Source: Azorhizobium doebereinerae UFLA1-100 (GTDB lineage: Bacteria > Pseudomonadota > Alphaproteobacteria > Rhizobiales > Xanthobacteraceae). Taken from it: a stretch of 64,000 nucleotides of DNA. Positions 50,894 to 59,879 of this stretch are shown here, piece after piece (positions within the stretch are counted from its first letter, which is position 1; each line of letters begins with the position of its first letter). The stretch covers positions 1 to 64,000 of the forward strand of contig NZ_AXBA01000031.1 in NCBI RefSeq assembly GCF_000473085.1. The letters run 5' to 3'. The notes beneath the pieces were generated by a model. The model saw nothing but the letters and a program-made list of their open reading frames with translations, was not told where the DNA came from and ran no database searches. Made by a program: the position numbers and the translations under genes.

Positions 50894-51277
50894 ATGAAGA
50901 CCTGCCTTGTGGTGGATGATTCAGGCGTGGTGCGAAAGGTGGCTCGGCGCATTCTGGAGGACCTGTCCTTCAGCGTGCGCGAGGCCGCCGACGGGCAGGC
51001 CGCCCTTCAGAGCTGCGAAGAACTCATGCCGGACGGGATCCTGCTGGACTGGAACATGCCGGTGATGGAGGGCATCGAGTTCCTCCAGGTGCTGCGCCAG
51101 CGCGAGGGCGGCGACGTCCCGCGGGTGATCTTCTGCACCACCAACAACGACATCGAGCACATCACGCGGGCCATCGAGGCCGGCGCGAACGAATACATCA
51201 TGAAGCCGTTCGATCAGGACATCCTGCGCGAAAAGCTCGAAGAGGTCGGCCTGCTGGAAAAGGCCCCCGCCACATGA
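50894..51277 (+). CDS. chemotaxis response regulator CheY (second copy)
   Basis: 127 residues, receiver only: Asp8-Asp9 (CLVVDDSGVVRKVARRIL), phosphoacceptor Asp52 (LLDWNMPVMEGIEFL), Thr82-Thr83 and a conserved Lys in EYIMKPFD. AGGAGAGG precedes the ATG. It lies between cheW and cheB, whereas the other CheY is paired with cheZ at 8.5 kb. By analogy with rhizobia, one may drive the motor while the other drains phosphate; which does which cannot be read here. Confidence 0.92.
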   Translation: MKTCLVVDDSGVVRKVARRILEDLSFSVREAADGQAALQSCEELMPDGILLDWNMPVMEGIEFLQVLRQREGGDVPRVIFCTTNNDIEHITRAIEAGANEYIMKPFDQDILREKLEEVGLLEKAPAT

Positions 51278-52521
51278 CGAGCATTCCCGCATCCACTGGG
51301 GATCCGGGCGTCGCCGACGACCCGATCCGGGTGATGATCGTGGATGACAGCGTGTTCATTCGCGGGATTCTCTCGAACTGGCTCAGCGAAGCCCCCGACC
51401 TGCGGGTCGTCGCCACCCACGCCAACGGCCGCCGTGCCGTGGACGATGTGGTGAAGTCGCAGCCCGACGTCGTCATCCTCGATCTCGAAATGCCCGAGAT
51501 GGACGGCCTGACGGCTCTGCCCCTGATCCTGGAGAAGAAGCCGAACACGGTCGTGCTCGTCGCCTCCACGCTCACCCGCCGCGGCGCCGAAGTGTCGCTG
51601 AAGGCGATGAGCCTGGGTGCGGCCGACTACGTGCCCAAGCCCGACGCCGGGCGCGGCATCTCCGCCGCCGACGAATTCCGCCGCGACCTGACGGCGAAGG
51701 TGCGCAGCCTCGGTTTGCGCGTGCGCCGCCGCGGCAGCCTGCCGCGCGTCCTCGCGCCGGTCGCTCCGGTCGCTCCGGCCCATGTCGCGCCCGCGGCGCC
51801 CGTCGCTCCGGCGGCTCCCGGCGCGCCGGCCGCGCCCGCTGCGGCGCGTCCCGCGCCGGCGCCCGCGCCGGCCGCGCCCGGGTCCGCCTTCGTCAAGCCG
51901 AAGGTCAACGACAAGCGCCGGTCCTATTCCATGTCGCCGGTGAGCCTGCTCGCCGTCGGCAGCTCGACCGGCGGCCCGCAGGCGCTCACCCGCCTGTTCA
52001 CCGACATCGGCCCGTCCATCGGCAGCGTGCCGGTGGTCATCGTGCAGCACATGCCGGCCACCTTCACGGCCATCCTCGCCGAGCATGTGGGGCGCGCGGC
52101 CGGGCGTCCGGCGGCGGAAGGGGTGGATGGCGAGGTCCTGAAGGCCGGACATATCTACATCGCGCCGGGCGGCAAGCACATGGTTCTGGAGAAGGTCGGC
52201 AACGACAAGGTGATCCGTCTGAATGACGGGCCGGCGGTGAATTTCTGCAAACCCGCGGTCGATCCCATGTTCGACACGGTGGCGGAGATCTACGGCCGCA
52301 ACACGCTCGCGGTGGTGCTCACGGGCATGGGCAGCGACGGCGCCAAGGGCGCCGGCCGCATCGCCGATGCCGGCGGCAGCGTGATCGCGCAAGACGAAGA
52401 GACCAGCGTCGTTTGGGGCATGCCCGGTGCGACCGTTCAGATGGGGAACGCTTCCGAAGTGCTCTCCATCGGCGACATCGGCCGCAAGGTGGCCCGCTTG
52501 CTGACGGGAGGACGGGCATGA
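51274..52521 (+). CDS. cheB: receptor methylesterase/deamidase CheB
   Basis: 415 residues. Receiver at about 18-135 (VMIVDDSVFIRGILSNWL) with phosphoacceptor Asp70 (VVILDLEMPEMDGLTALP). A very Ala/Pro-rich linker of about 60 residues follows. The CheB catalytic domain shows the triad regions: Ser in LLAVGSSTGGPQAL, His in VVIVQHMPATFTAILAEH, and Asp in TGMGSDGAKGAGRIADAG. With no cheD in the window, it may also do all receptor deamidation. The ATG overlaps the cheY stop and the end overlaps cheR. Confidence 0.95.
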   Translation: MTSIPASTGDPGVADDPIRVMIVDDSVFIRGILSNWLSEAPDLRVVATHANGRRAVDDVVKSQPDVVILDLEMPEMDGLTALPLILEKKPNTVVLVASTLTRRGAEVSLKAMSLGAADYVPKPDAGRGISAADEFRRDLTAKVRSLGLRVRRRGSLPRVLAPVAPVAPAHVAPAAPVAPAAPGAPAAPAAARPAPAPAPAAPGSAFVKPKVNDKRRSYSMSPVSLLAVGSSTGGPQALTRLFTDIGPSIGSVPVVIVQHMPATFTAILAEHVGRAAGRPAAEGVDGEVLKAGHIYIAPGGKHMVLEKVGNDKVIRLNDGPAVNFCKPAVDPMFDTVAEIYGRNTLAVVLTGMGSDGAKGAGRIADAGGSVIAQDEETSVVWGMPGATVQMGNASEVLSIGDIGRKVARLLTGGRA

Positions 52522-53366
52522 TCAGCGCAGCAGATTACGAGTTCTTCAAGAAATACCTTAAGCAGCACTCGGGCCTGATCCTGTCGGACGACAAGCATTA
52601 CCTGCTCGAAAGCCGCCTGGTGCCCCTGCTGCGCAAGTTCGAGCTTCCGGACTTCGCCCGGCTGGCGTCGGTGCTGCGCGACAGCAGCTCCACTATCATC
52701 GCCGAGGCGGTGATCGAGGCGATGACCACGAACGAGTCGCTGTTCTTCCGCGACAAGACCCCGTTCGAGGTCTTCACCACCGTGATGCTGCCGAAGCTGC
52801 ACGCGACCCGTCCGCCGTCGCAGCCCCTGCGCATCTGGTGCGCCGCCGCCTCCACCGGGCAGGAGCCCTATTCGCTGGCGATGACGCTGAAGGAGAACCC
52901 CCACCTCGTCGGCACCCGCCGGGTGGAGTTCCTCTGCACGGACCTGTCCAACGAAGTGCTCGAGCGCGCCTCCTCCGGCCGCTACAATCAGTTCGAGGTG
53001 CAGCGCGGGCTGCCCATCCAGATGCTGATGAAGTACTTCAAGAAGGTCGACGACATGTGGGAGGTCTCCTCCCAGTTGAAGGCCGGCATGCAGTTCCGCA
53101 AGCTCAACCTGCTGAACCCCTTCGTGGGCCTCGGCACGTTCGACATCGTGTTCTGCCGCAACGTGCTCATCTATTTCGATGCGCCCACCAAGACCGATAT
53201 CCTCAACCGCATCGCCAAGGTCACGGCGGCGGACGGCTATCTGGTGCTCGGCGGCGCGGAGACGGTGATGGGCCTCGGCGATGCCTATCGCCCGCTGCCG
53301 AACCAGCGCGGCTTCTACGTGCCCAACGTGCCGGCGGCCAGCGCCCCGGCCATGGCGAGCCGCTGA
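52518..53366 (+). CDS. cheR: chemotaxis receptor methyltransferase CheR
   Basis: 282 residues. N-terminal helical domain (YEFFKKYLKQHSGLILSDDK) and SAM-binding domain: TTNESLFFRDKTPFEVF, IWCAAASTGQEPYSLAMTL (SAM loop), FLCTDLSNEVLERASSGRYN, and FDIVFCRNVLIYFDAPTKTD. It methylates receptor glutamates, opposed by CheB. Last gene of the che operon; a 17-bp hairpin follows. Confidence 0.96.
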   Translation: MISAADYEFFKKYLKQHSGLILSDDKHYLLESRLVPLLRKFELPDFARLASVLRDSSSTIIAEAVIEAMTTNESLFFRDKTPFEVFTTVMLPKLHATRPPSQPLRIWCAAASTGQEPYSLAMTLKENPHLVGTRRVEFLCTDLSNEVLERASSGRYNQFEVQRGLPIQMLMKYFKKVDDMWEVSSQLKAGMQFRKLNLLNPFVGLGTFDIVFCRNVLIYFDAPTKTDILNRIAKVTAADGYLVLGGAETVMGLGDAYRPLPNQRGFYVPNVPAASAPAMASR

Positions 53367-53408
53367 TCGGCCGACCGCCGGTCCGCGCGCGGACCGTCCG
53401 ACCTTCGT

Positions 53409-53446
53409 CCTCCGGGCGGAATCGCGGCTGCGATTCCGCCCGGAGG
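53409..53446 (+). terminator. terminator hairpin of the che operon
   Basis: CCTCCGGGCGGAATCGC (53409-53425), GGCT loop, GCGATTCCGCCCGGAGG (53430-53446): 17 perfect pairs, then CGTTTCGG. It lies 43 bases after cheR. The T-tract is short. Confidence 0.75.
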
Positions 53447-53651
53447 CGTTTCGGCCCTCGCCGCCCGCTTCAAGCCGAAGCGTGGGGATAAATGCGGCGA
53501 TGCGACCTCGGCGAAAGCATAGGTCTGGACCATGCGCCCACGAGGACGGCAGCGGGGGGCTGCCGCTTCCTCGATTGCCGCTCGAAATCCCCCTATTCGA
53601 GGTGCGCGTCTCCGCCCCTGTGGCGCGTACCGGCATTGGATGCACGCACTC

Positions 53652-54989
53652 ATGACGACGACAGATGATCTACGCCAGCGTCTGAGCTTCATAGGTATGG
53701 ACAAGCCGCTCCAGGCCAGCCTGCGCGACGCGCGGGCGCTGGTCGTTCCGGCCATGCCCCGGATCCTGGACGGCTTCTACGATCACCTCATGTCCTATCC
53801 GGACATGGCCAAGATGTTTCCCACCCCGTCCGTGCGCGCCCACGCCAAGGCGATGCAGCTCAAGCACTGGGACGTCATCCTGAACGGCACGTTCGACGCC
53901 ACCTATGTGGACTCGGTCACGCGCATCGGCCGCACCCATGCCCGGCTCGGCCTGGAGCCGCGCTGGTACATCGCCGGCTACAGCCTGCTGCTGGGCGGGC
54001 TGGTGACGGCCATCGAGACCGGCTTCAAGGCCGGGCGCTTCGACAAGACCGCGCCGGACCGCAAGGCGGGCCTGATTCGCGCCGTCATCACGGCGGCGCT
54101 GCTCGACATGGACTTCGCCATCTCGGTCTATCTCGACAGCGGTATCAAGGCGAAGCAGGAGACGCTGGACCGGATCGGCGTCACCTTCCGCGGCATCGTG
54201 AGCACCGTCTCCACGGCGGCGACCGACCTGGAGACCACCGCCGCCTCGCTGGCCCGCGTCGCCGAGACCACCCGGAGCCTCACCGCCACGGTCGCGGCCT
54301 CCTCCGAGGAAGCCTCCTCCAACGTCCAGTCGGTGGCCACCGCGTCCGACGAACTGGCGGCGTCCATCACCGAGATCGGCCGGCAGGTGCGGGAATCCTC
54401 GCGCATCGCCGACGAGGCGGTGCAGCAGGCGGCGAAGACCGACGAGCGCATCGCCGCGCTGGCCGGCGCGTCCGCGCGCATCGGCGACGTGCTCAAGCTG
54501 ATCACCGCCATCGCCGAGCAGACCAACCTTTTGGCGCTCAACGCCACCATCGAGGCGGCGCGCGCCGGCGAGGCGGGGCGCGGCTTCGCCGTGGTGGCGC
54601 AGGAGGTGAAGGCGCTCGCCGCCCAGACCGCGAAGGCCATCGAGGAGATCGGCGGCCAGATCACCGCCATGCAGTCCGCCACCAGCGACAGCGTGGCCGC
54701 GGTCAAGGAGATCGGCAGCACCATCGAGCGCCTGTCGGGCATCTCCGAGGCCATCGCCCATGCGGTGGACCAGCAGAGCGCGGCGACCTCGATGATCACC
54801 ACCAACGTGGCCCAGGCGGCGCGCGGGACCGAGGAGGTGGCGAGCGCCATCGGCTCGGTGCGGGCGGGCGCGGTGGACACCGGCGCGGTGTCCGACCAGG
54901 TGCTCGGCTCGGCCCGCATGCTGAGCGCCGAGAGCCAACGCCTGAACCAGGAGGTGGAGACCTTCCTGGCGACCGTGCGCGGCGCCTGA
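53652..54989 (+). CDS. globin-coupled chemotaxis sensor (HemAT-like)
   Basis: About 445 residues from [11 protein letters not shown]; a start four codons earlier (53640) is equally possible and neither has a good ribosome site. No membrane helix. An N-terminal protoglobin domain (about 5-160): [19 protein letters not shown] includes the expected proximal His and the adjacent family motif. It is followed by a methyl-accepting signalling domain with [19 protein letters not shown] and [20 protein letters not shown]. Such proteins bind heme and sense oxygen for aerotaxis. It ends FLATVRGA, without a CheR tether, and probably signals through the adjacent CheA-CheW. Confidence 0.9.
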   Translation: MTTTDDLRQRLSFIGMDKPLQASLRDARALVVPAMPRILDGFYDHLMSYPDMAKMFPTPSVRAHAKAMQLKHWDVILNGTFDATYVDSVTRIGRTHARLGLEPRWYIAGYSLLLGGLVTAIETGFKAGRFDKTAPDRKAGLIRAVITAALLDMDFAISVYLDSGIKAKQETLDRIGVTFRGIVSTVSTAATDLETTAASLARVAETTRSLTATVAASSEEASSNVQSVATASDELAASITEIGRQVRESSRIADEAVQQAAKTDERIAALAGASARIGDVLKLITAIAEQTNLLALNATIEAARAGEAGRGFAVVAQEVKALAAQTAKAIEEIGGQITAMQSATSDSVAAVKEIGSTIERLSGISEAIAHAVDQQSAATSMITTNVAQAARGTEEVASAIGSVRAGAVDTGAVSDQVLGSARMLSAESQRLNQEVETFLATVRGA

Positions 54990-55008
54990 GGCTTCATCGC
55001 CACGAGAT

Positions 55009-55046
55009 CGAACGGCCCCGGCACCCGCCGGGGCCGTTCGCGTTTT
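55009..55046 (+). terminator. terminator of the globin-coupled sensor gene
   Basis: CGAACGGCCCCGGC (55009-55022), ACCC loop, GCCGGGGCCGTTCG (55027-55040), then CGTTTTC: 14 perfect pairs with four Ts. It lies between convergent genes and marks the right-hand end of the motility locus. Confidence 0.85.
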
Positions 55047-55660
55047 CAGATGCCGTGCTGCCGGGGCTTGGGCGCCAGGAAGCGCAGGATCAGCGGGCGC
55101 GAGGCGACGATGGGGCCGAAGCGCGGGGTCAGCGACAGCGGCAGGCAGTTGGCGAGGCTGTTGAGCGCCTCGGCCACGAAGGCCTTCTGGTCGGCCAGCG
55201 AGCCGGGCAGCTTGGAATAGGAGGCGACCGGGGTGCCCCGCAGCCGGCCCTTGGCATCGACCGCGAAGCGCAGGGTGAGCGTGGCGTCCTCGGGCCCCGC
55301 TACCGGCTCCAGGCAGGCGGCGAAATGGGCGTCGAACGCCTTCCAGTTGTCGAGCGGGCCGGCGGGCTCCGCCGGGCGCTCCGGCTGGGCGGCCTCGCGC
55401 GACTGGAGGCGCGGGGTCGGCGGCACCGGGGCCTTGGGCGGGGCATTGTCGCCGGGCGGCAGCGGATCGCCCACGGCGGCGAGGCGGAGGGCGCCCTGCG
55501 CCGGGGTGTCGTCCAGTCCGGCCACGGCGTCCGCCAGGGCCGGGGAGAAGGCGGCATTCGAAAGCATGAGCAGGCCGGCGACGGCGGCCGCGCCGTGGGG
55601 GCGGAACGGAACGCCGGCGCGCGGGCGCGCGCCGGCGGGACGGCGGAGAAGGCAGGTCAT
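55046..55660 (-). CDS. exported protein with TonB-like C-terminal domain
   Basis: 204 residues. N-terminal Arg-rich region and hydrophobic stretch (AAAVAGLLMLSNAAFSPALA) suggest export; a Pro-rich segment follows (PPKAPVPPTPRLQSREAAQP). The C-terminal half (ATLTLRFAVDAKGRLRGTPV; FVAEALNSLANCLPLSLTP; ASRPLILRFLAPK) resembles the TonB/TolA C-terminal fold found in envelope proteins of this group. Two Cys residues could form a disulfide. The start is one base after the stop of the preceding small ORF, indicating coupling. Function not established. Confidence 0.65.
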   Translation of the reverse strand: MTCLLRRPAGARPRAGVPFRPHGAAAVAGLLMLSNAAFSPALADAVAGLDDTPAQGALRLAAVGDPLPPGDNAPPKAPVPPTPRLQSREAAQPERPAEPAGPLDNWKAFDAHFAACLEPVAGPEDATLTLRFAVDAKGRLRGTPVASYSKLPGSLADQKAFVAEALNSLANCLPLSLTPRFGPIVASRPLILRFLAPKPRQHGI

Positions 55661-55661
55661 T

Positions 55662-55932
55662 TCAGTTGGTGGTCCGCAGGGGTGGGGGCGAGGGAGGTGT
55701 GGTGCCGCGTTCGAGATGCTCCGCCACTTCGCGCAGCGCGTCCGCCAGGGCGCGCAATTGCTCTGCGGTGGCGGACACCTGCACGGCGGGGGAGGGAAGG
55801 CCGGGGCGCGGCTTTCCCACCTCCAGGCGGATGGCGCCCACTTCACCGCCGAAGAGGGCTGTGGTGAATCCCTGGAGCGGCCACCGCCTTCAGGCGGCCG
55901 TCGTCATCCTTGTCCCAATCGTCGAAACGCAT
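55662..55932 (-). pseudogene. small gene with probable one-base frameshift
   Basis: On the minus strand an ATG at 55932 opens MRFDDWDKDDDGRLKAVAAP and stops after 29 codons. In the next frame a coherent sequence continues at the same place: FTTALFGGEVGAIRLEVGK, then VSATAEQLRALADALREVAE and HLERGTTPPSP, ending at 55662, one base before the downstream ATG. Removing one G from the GGG at about 55872 joins the halves into a protein of about 89 residues reading AAPGFTTALFGGEV across the join. Either a true pseudogene, a sequencing error or a programmed shift. If not shifted, a GTG at 55841 could start a 59-residue protein. Confidence 0.6.
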
Positions 55933-56373
55933 AGGCGGGCTTTCCGATGTGTCGGGATGCACCTGAGGTCATCTCGGGGTGAGGGGGCACGGGGGATGGC
56001 GCGCGCAGGAGGACCCCGGAGCCCGGGCGGAGAACGGCCCTGGGGAGCCGCGATCCGCGCCGGAACGGCAATGTCACGGGCGGCCTTCGGCCCGGTTCGC
56101 GGGGAAGGTGGCTCGTGCCCTGTTGCGGGATGATCCAGGCTTGCGCCGGCCCGCCGTGGCCGTCCAAGCGGGTGGACTGTGCGCCTCTTTCCGGCGTCCG
56201 ACAATCCGTCGGATGGCGCATCCGCGGGGGATGTGGATGGCGCTGCGGGGATGGTGGGGGCGGGCGCGGCGGGCCTTGGCCGGGCGGCGCGCGGCCGCGG
56301 TGAAACGGGGCGCGCAAGGGTGCGGCAATCGGTCCGTCTGCCGTATCGACGAACATAGCCGGCGACGCTATAG
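55933..56373. other. 441-base intergenic region
   Basis: Very GC-rich, between divergent transcription units. Frames crossing it have Arg/Gly/Pro shadow composition and no recognisable domain. It must contain promoters for both sides; none was identified. Confidence 0.5.
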
Positions 56374-57003
56374 GTGGTGCCGGACGGGGAGCGTGTCGGC
56401 GAATTGATCTCGGTCGTCATTCCAACCAAGGATTCCGAGCGCGACTTGGTGCCGGTGCTGTCCGCGCTGGTGGCGGGCGTGACCGGCGGCATCCTGCGCG
56501 ACGTGATCCTCGTCGACGGCGCCTCGACGGACGACACGGCCAAGATCGCCGATGCCGCCGGGTGCCATTTCCTGCCGTCGGTGAGCGATGTGGGGGTGCG
56601 CATGCGCCAGGGCGCGGCTCATACCCATGGCCGCTGGCTGCTGTTCCTCGGGCCCAACGCCATCCTGGACGAGGGCTGGCCGCGCGAGGTGGGCACGTTC
56701 CTGGAGACGGTGGAGCGGCGCGGCGCCGGCGACCGGGCGGTGGCCACCTTCCGCCTGTCCGTGGACGGCTACGGCTTCCGCCCGCGCCTCGGCGAGGCGG
56801 TGGCGGCGGCGCAGCTCACGGTGCTCGGCCTGCCGCGTCCGGGGCAGGGGCTGCTCATCTCACGGCGCCATTACGAGCGGCTCGGCGGCCATCCCGCCGG
56901 CGTCGCTGCCGAGCGGCGGCTCATCGCCCGCATCGGGCGGCGCCGGGTCCATGTGCTGCGCACGCGCGTGCTGCTGGCCGCGCCGCGGACGGAGCAGGCC
57001 TGA
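56374..57003 (+). CDS. family-2 glycosyltransferase (short)
   Basis: 209 residues from GTG 56374 directly after an in-frame stop; a TTG at 56404 preceded by GGGGAG would give a start closer to the domain. The GT-A fold is clear: LISVVIPTKDSERDLVPVLS, VILVDGASTDDTAKIADAAG, and WLLFLGPNAILDEGWPREV where the DXD-type metal site would lie but reads GPNA. The end (RLIARIGRRRVHVLRTRVLL) is compact. It would move a sugar from a nucleotide donor at the cytoplasmic face; the loss of the acidic pair makes activity uncertain. No polysaccharide cluster adjoins. Confidence 0.75.
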   Translation: MVPDGERVGELISVVIPTKDSERDLVPVLSALVAGVTGGILRDVILVDGASTDDTAKIADAAGCHFLPSVSDVGVRMRQGAAHTHGRWLLFLGPNAILDEGWPREVGTFLETVERRGAGDRAVATFRLSVDGYGFRPRLGEAVAAAQLTVLGLPRPGQGLLISRRHYERLGGHPAGVAAERRLIARIGRRRVHVLRTRVLLAAPRTEQA

Positions 57004-57038
57004 GGAGGCCTGCCGGGCGGCGTTCAGGGGGCCGGCGT

Positions 57039-57248
57039 TCAGCGAACGGAGGCGACGACCTGCGGGATGTCCTCGCGGCGGACGCCGATGTGCGCCAGCT
57101 CGGAATCCGACATGCGGGTCAGTTCCTCATACTTGTTCATCATGCGCCGGGCCTCGCGGATCGCGGCGAAGGTCTGCGACACGATCTCGGACAGCCGGCC
57201 GAAGCCGCGATGGGAGCCGGGGATGGCGGAAGAGGTGAGGGTGGACAT
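57039..57248 (-). CDS. DUF1127 (YjiS-like) small protein
   Basis: 69 residues. The ATG at 57248 follows AAGGAG by eight bases, fixing the start. The C-terminal part fits DUF1127: ARRMMNKYEELTRMSDSELA then HIGVRREDIPQVV. DUF1127 proteins are small, often stress-regulated and in some alphaproteobacteria bind RNA or affect phosphate and carbon metabolism. This one is less arginine-rich than most. Monocistronic. Confidence 0.8.
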   Translation of the reverse strand: MSTLTSSAIPGSHRGFGRLSEIVSQTFAAIREARRMMNKYEELTRMSDSELAHIGVRREDIPQVVASVR

Positions 57249-57529
57249 CTGCTTTCTCCTTCCGCTGAGGAATACAAGATACGGGTGCGTTGCAACATAG
57301 AGAATTGTGCATGGCAGCAATGCGCTCCTGCGCGAGCGGGCGGAACGGCCCCGGCGGCGCCCGTGGAAAAGTGGGGCGGGGCTCTGGACCCCGGCAGGTG
57401 AATTGCGTATAGAGGCGCCCTCGCAGCCGGTTTCCGGCCGCGCCGCCGCTTTGCCGGCGGGCCGGTGCCGCAAGGCCCGGCACGAGCCAGGTGCCCGGGT
57501 CACATGCTTCGGCATCCGTGCTCAGCGCT

Positions 57530-57603
57530 TGGGGGATAGTTCAACGGTAGAACTGCGGACTCTGACTCCGTCAATCTAGGTTCGAATCCTAGTCCCCCAG
57601 CCA
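57530..57603 (+). tRNA. tRNA-Gln (anticodon CUG)
   Basis: A complete 74-nt cloverleaf with encoded CCA: acceptor TGGGGGA/TCCCCCA, D-arm GTTCAACGGTAGAAC, anticodon stem GCGGA/TCCGT with loop CTCTGAC (anticodon CTG), T-arm CTAGGTTCGAATCCTAG, discriminator G. The TTCGAAT T-loop is canonical. It is followed by an AT-richer stretch, but no duplicate of its 3' end was seen in the window. Confidence 0.95.
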
Positions 57604-57690
57604 CTTGATCTCACTATGAATCGATGGCGCCCCGGCAGGTGCATGGAGCTGTTTTGCGGCGGGCATTGCGCCGTCGCATGCGCCCGATCC

Positions 57691-57918
57691 TTACCCTTGC
57701 TTCTCATACGGATCGCGCTTTGCTGCGAAACGACCGAAGCAATATCTTCCTACGATCCAGAGGTATGCGACGGACACAATGGCAAGGGGAGCCAGATAGA
57801 GAAAGCCATATGGGCTTGCTTCCCTTCTGAACTGAAACGCTGTGGCAAGAGCTACGCCGATAAGCCCGACGTGCAGCCGAGCTTTGTATTGGCCCCAAAG
57901 TGCGTCGTGCAAGCTCAC
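57691..57918 (-). CDS. small two-helix membrane protein
   Basis: 75 residues from GTG 57918, family not recognised. Two hydrophobic segments (LHVGLIGVALATAFQF and GFLYLAPLAIVSVAYLWIVG) and charged ends (FAAKRDPYEKQG). Base composition is clearly lower in GC than surrounding DNA, which together with hydrophobic structure argues for a real gene, possibly acquired next to the tRNA. The ribosome site is weak. Confidence 0.5.
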   Translation of the reverse strand: MSLHDALWGQYKARLHVGLIGVALATAFQFRREASPYGFLYLAPLAIVSVAYLWIVGRYCFGRFAAKRDPYEKQG

Positions 57919-58127
57919 CGCTTATTCCCAAGAGATCCGATCGCGCGCGGGCGCTGTGCCGCCGCATGCCGCGAAAGTGGCGCGCGGCGGAGCGGAGGCG
58001 GGTCCGACGGGGCCGCCACCGCTTTGGAAATTCGCCGGACGCGATGCAGGAACAGGCTGAACGGAGCGGTTTTTTCCCGTAAGGGATGGGCGCGTCCCGC
58101 GCTTTGCATCCGCCACAGAGATCCCCG

Positions 58128-59825
58128 ATGGTGCCGTACTCCAGCCCGACACGTGTTGCGCGTCCCGTGCCGTCGCGGTCCGCCGTCGCGATGCTGCTGG
58201 CGTTCGCGCCCGCCATCCTGCTGTTCGTCCTCGGCGGCCTGGCCGAGATCCGCTCGCCCGGCCTCTACATGGATGCGCTGACGCCCGACTATATCGTCGT
58301 GCGCACGCTCAATCCCGCCGCCGACGTGCCCATCTGGACCTTCCCCGGCGCGCTGCTGTTCAACAAGTTCCCCATCATCGCCCAGATCTACCACGGGGCG
58401 CTCACCTATTATGTCGGGCTGCCCGCTTATGCCGTGTTCGGCACCGGCATCGTCGGCATCCGCCTGACCAACCTGATGTACGGCCTCCTGGTGCTGGTGA
58501 GCGCCGGCCTGTTCCTGCGGGCGTTCCGGGTCGGCCCGGTGATCATCGGCCTGTGCCTCGCCGCCTTCGCGCTGGAGCCGGGCCTGCTGTTCGCCTTCCG
58601 CACCCAGTTCTTCATCAATCTCCTGCCGTGCGCGCCGCTGCTGCTGGCGATCGCCTTGGTGGAGGGGCGGCGCGACGCGGCCCCCGGCGTGGCGCTGGCG
58701 GCGGTGGCCGGCTTCCTCGCCGCGCTGTCGGTCTATGGCTATTTCATCTACCTGTTCCTCGCCCCAGTGGCGGGGCTGCACGCGCTCTGGGCCTGGCGGC
58801 GGGAGCCGCGGCGGGTGCCGCTCATCCTCGGCTGGCTGGCCGGTTTCGCGCTGGGCGGGTCGCTGTATCTGTTCGGCTTCGCCATGATGATCGTGGCCAT
58901 GGGCGGGGTGCGGAACTTCCTCGCCTTCCTGTCCGGCAACGTGCAGCAACTGGGGGTGGCCTCGTCCGTGTCGCTGCCGGCGCGCGTGGCCTATTTCGTC
59001 CAGCTGGTGGAATGGACCCTGCTCGATGTCGGCCCGCCGCTGATGATGCTGCGCAAGACGCTGCCGCCGGCCGCCGCCGAGATGAGGCTGGCGCTGCTGC
59101 TGGGGCTGCCCGCGCTGGGCGTGGTGCTGAACCTCGTGCGGCCGCCGCGCTCCCCCGGCCTGTTCGTGGCGGCGGGCCTGTTCGTGGGCACCGGCGTCCT
59201 GGTGCTGGTGTTCGGCTCGCGCGTCTGGCTCCAGCACACCATCATGCTGCTGCCCATCGTCTATGTGGCGCTGGCGCTGACGCTGGATCTGCTGGCGCGG
59301 CAGGTGGCCGCCCCGCCGCGCGCCGTGCTGGCGGCGACGCTGCTGCTGGCGGTGCCGCTGGCGGCGATGAACGTGCTGGACCGGCAGGCGGTGCTGGCCG
59401 AGCTCGGCCGCAGCGGCGGCGTGGGGCTGGCCTCCGACGCCATCGTCCGCTTCGCCGAGGACAACCGCGCCGGGGCCGCCGGCGCGGCGCCGACCCGCGC
59501 CTTCTTCCCGGACTGGGGCATCTTCATGTCGTTCGAGATGGTCACCGGCGGGCGCGTCCCCGTGACCACCGACTTCAGCGCCAAGGACGCCCGCAAGACG
59601 CTCTGCGCCGGCCAGGACGTGCTGCTGGGCATCATGGACGGTGCGGTGGAAGGGCAGCCGGACCCGGCGCGCGTGACCGATCCCGCCCGCCTGCCGAACT
59701 GGATCGCGGAGATCGACTGGGGCCAGCCCGAGGTGACCGTCTATCGGCAGCGCGACGGCACGCCGGTGCTGCACGCGGTGCGCTGGCGGGCCGCGACCCC
59801 CACACACGCGCCCTGCACCCCGTGA
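58128..59825 (+). CDS. multi-pass membrane protein, GT39/ArnT-like
   Basis: 565 residues from ATG 58128. About eleven hydrophobic segments, beginning AVAMLLAFAPAILLFVLGGL. The first external loop SPGLYMDALTPDYIVVRTLN contains acidic residues placed like the catalytic Asp of GT-C enzymes using polyprenyl-linked sugars. The C-terminal 110 residues are soluble, probably periplasmic (TRAFFPDWGIFMSFEMVTGG). No defined substrate; the family-2 glycosyltransferase 1 kb upstream could supply the lipid-linked sugar (inference). A DUF-type membrane protein is an alternative. Confidence 0.6.
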   Translation: MVPYSSPTRVARPVPSRSAVAMLLAFAPAILLFVLGGLAEIRSPGLYMDALTPDYIVVRTLNPAADVPIWTFPGALLFNKFPIIAQIYHGALTYYVGLPAYAVFGTGIVGIRLTNLMYGLLVLVSAGLFLRAFRVGPVIIGLCLAAFALEPGLLFAFRTQFFINLLPCAPLLLAIALVEGRRDAAPGVALAAVAGFLAALSVYGYFIYLFLAPVAGLHALWAWRREPRRVPLILGWLAGFALGGSLYLFGFAMMIVAMGGVRNFLAFLSGNVQQLGVASSVSLPARVAYFVQLVEWTLLDVGPPLMMLRKTLPPAAAEMRLALLLGLPALGVVLNLVRPPRSPGLFVAAGLFVGTGVLVLVFGSRVWLQHTIMLLPIVYVALALTLDLLARQVAAPPRAVLAATLLLAVPLAAMNVLDRQAVLAELGRSGGVGLASDAIVRFAEDNRAGAAGAAPTRAFFPDWGIFMSFEMVTGGRVPVTTDFSAKDARKTLCAGQDVLLGIMDGAVEGQPDPARVTDPARLPNWIAEIDWGQPEVTVYRQRDGTPVLHAVRWRAATPTHAPCTP

Positions 59826-59879
59826 CGGTCCCCGCCGGCCGGAGCAGGCCGTCTCCGTCCGGGCTAGCTATCTGTTTCG

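Noticed and set aside
57530-57603. tRNA-Gln as the attachment site of an integrated element
   Set aside because: No integrase gene and no second copy of the tRNA 3' end within the window.
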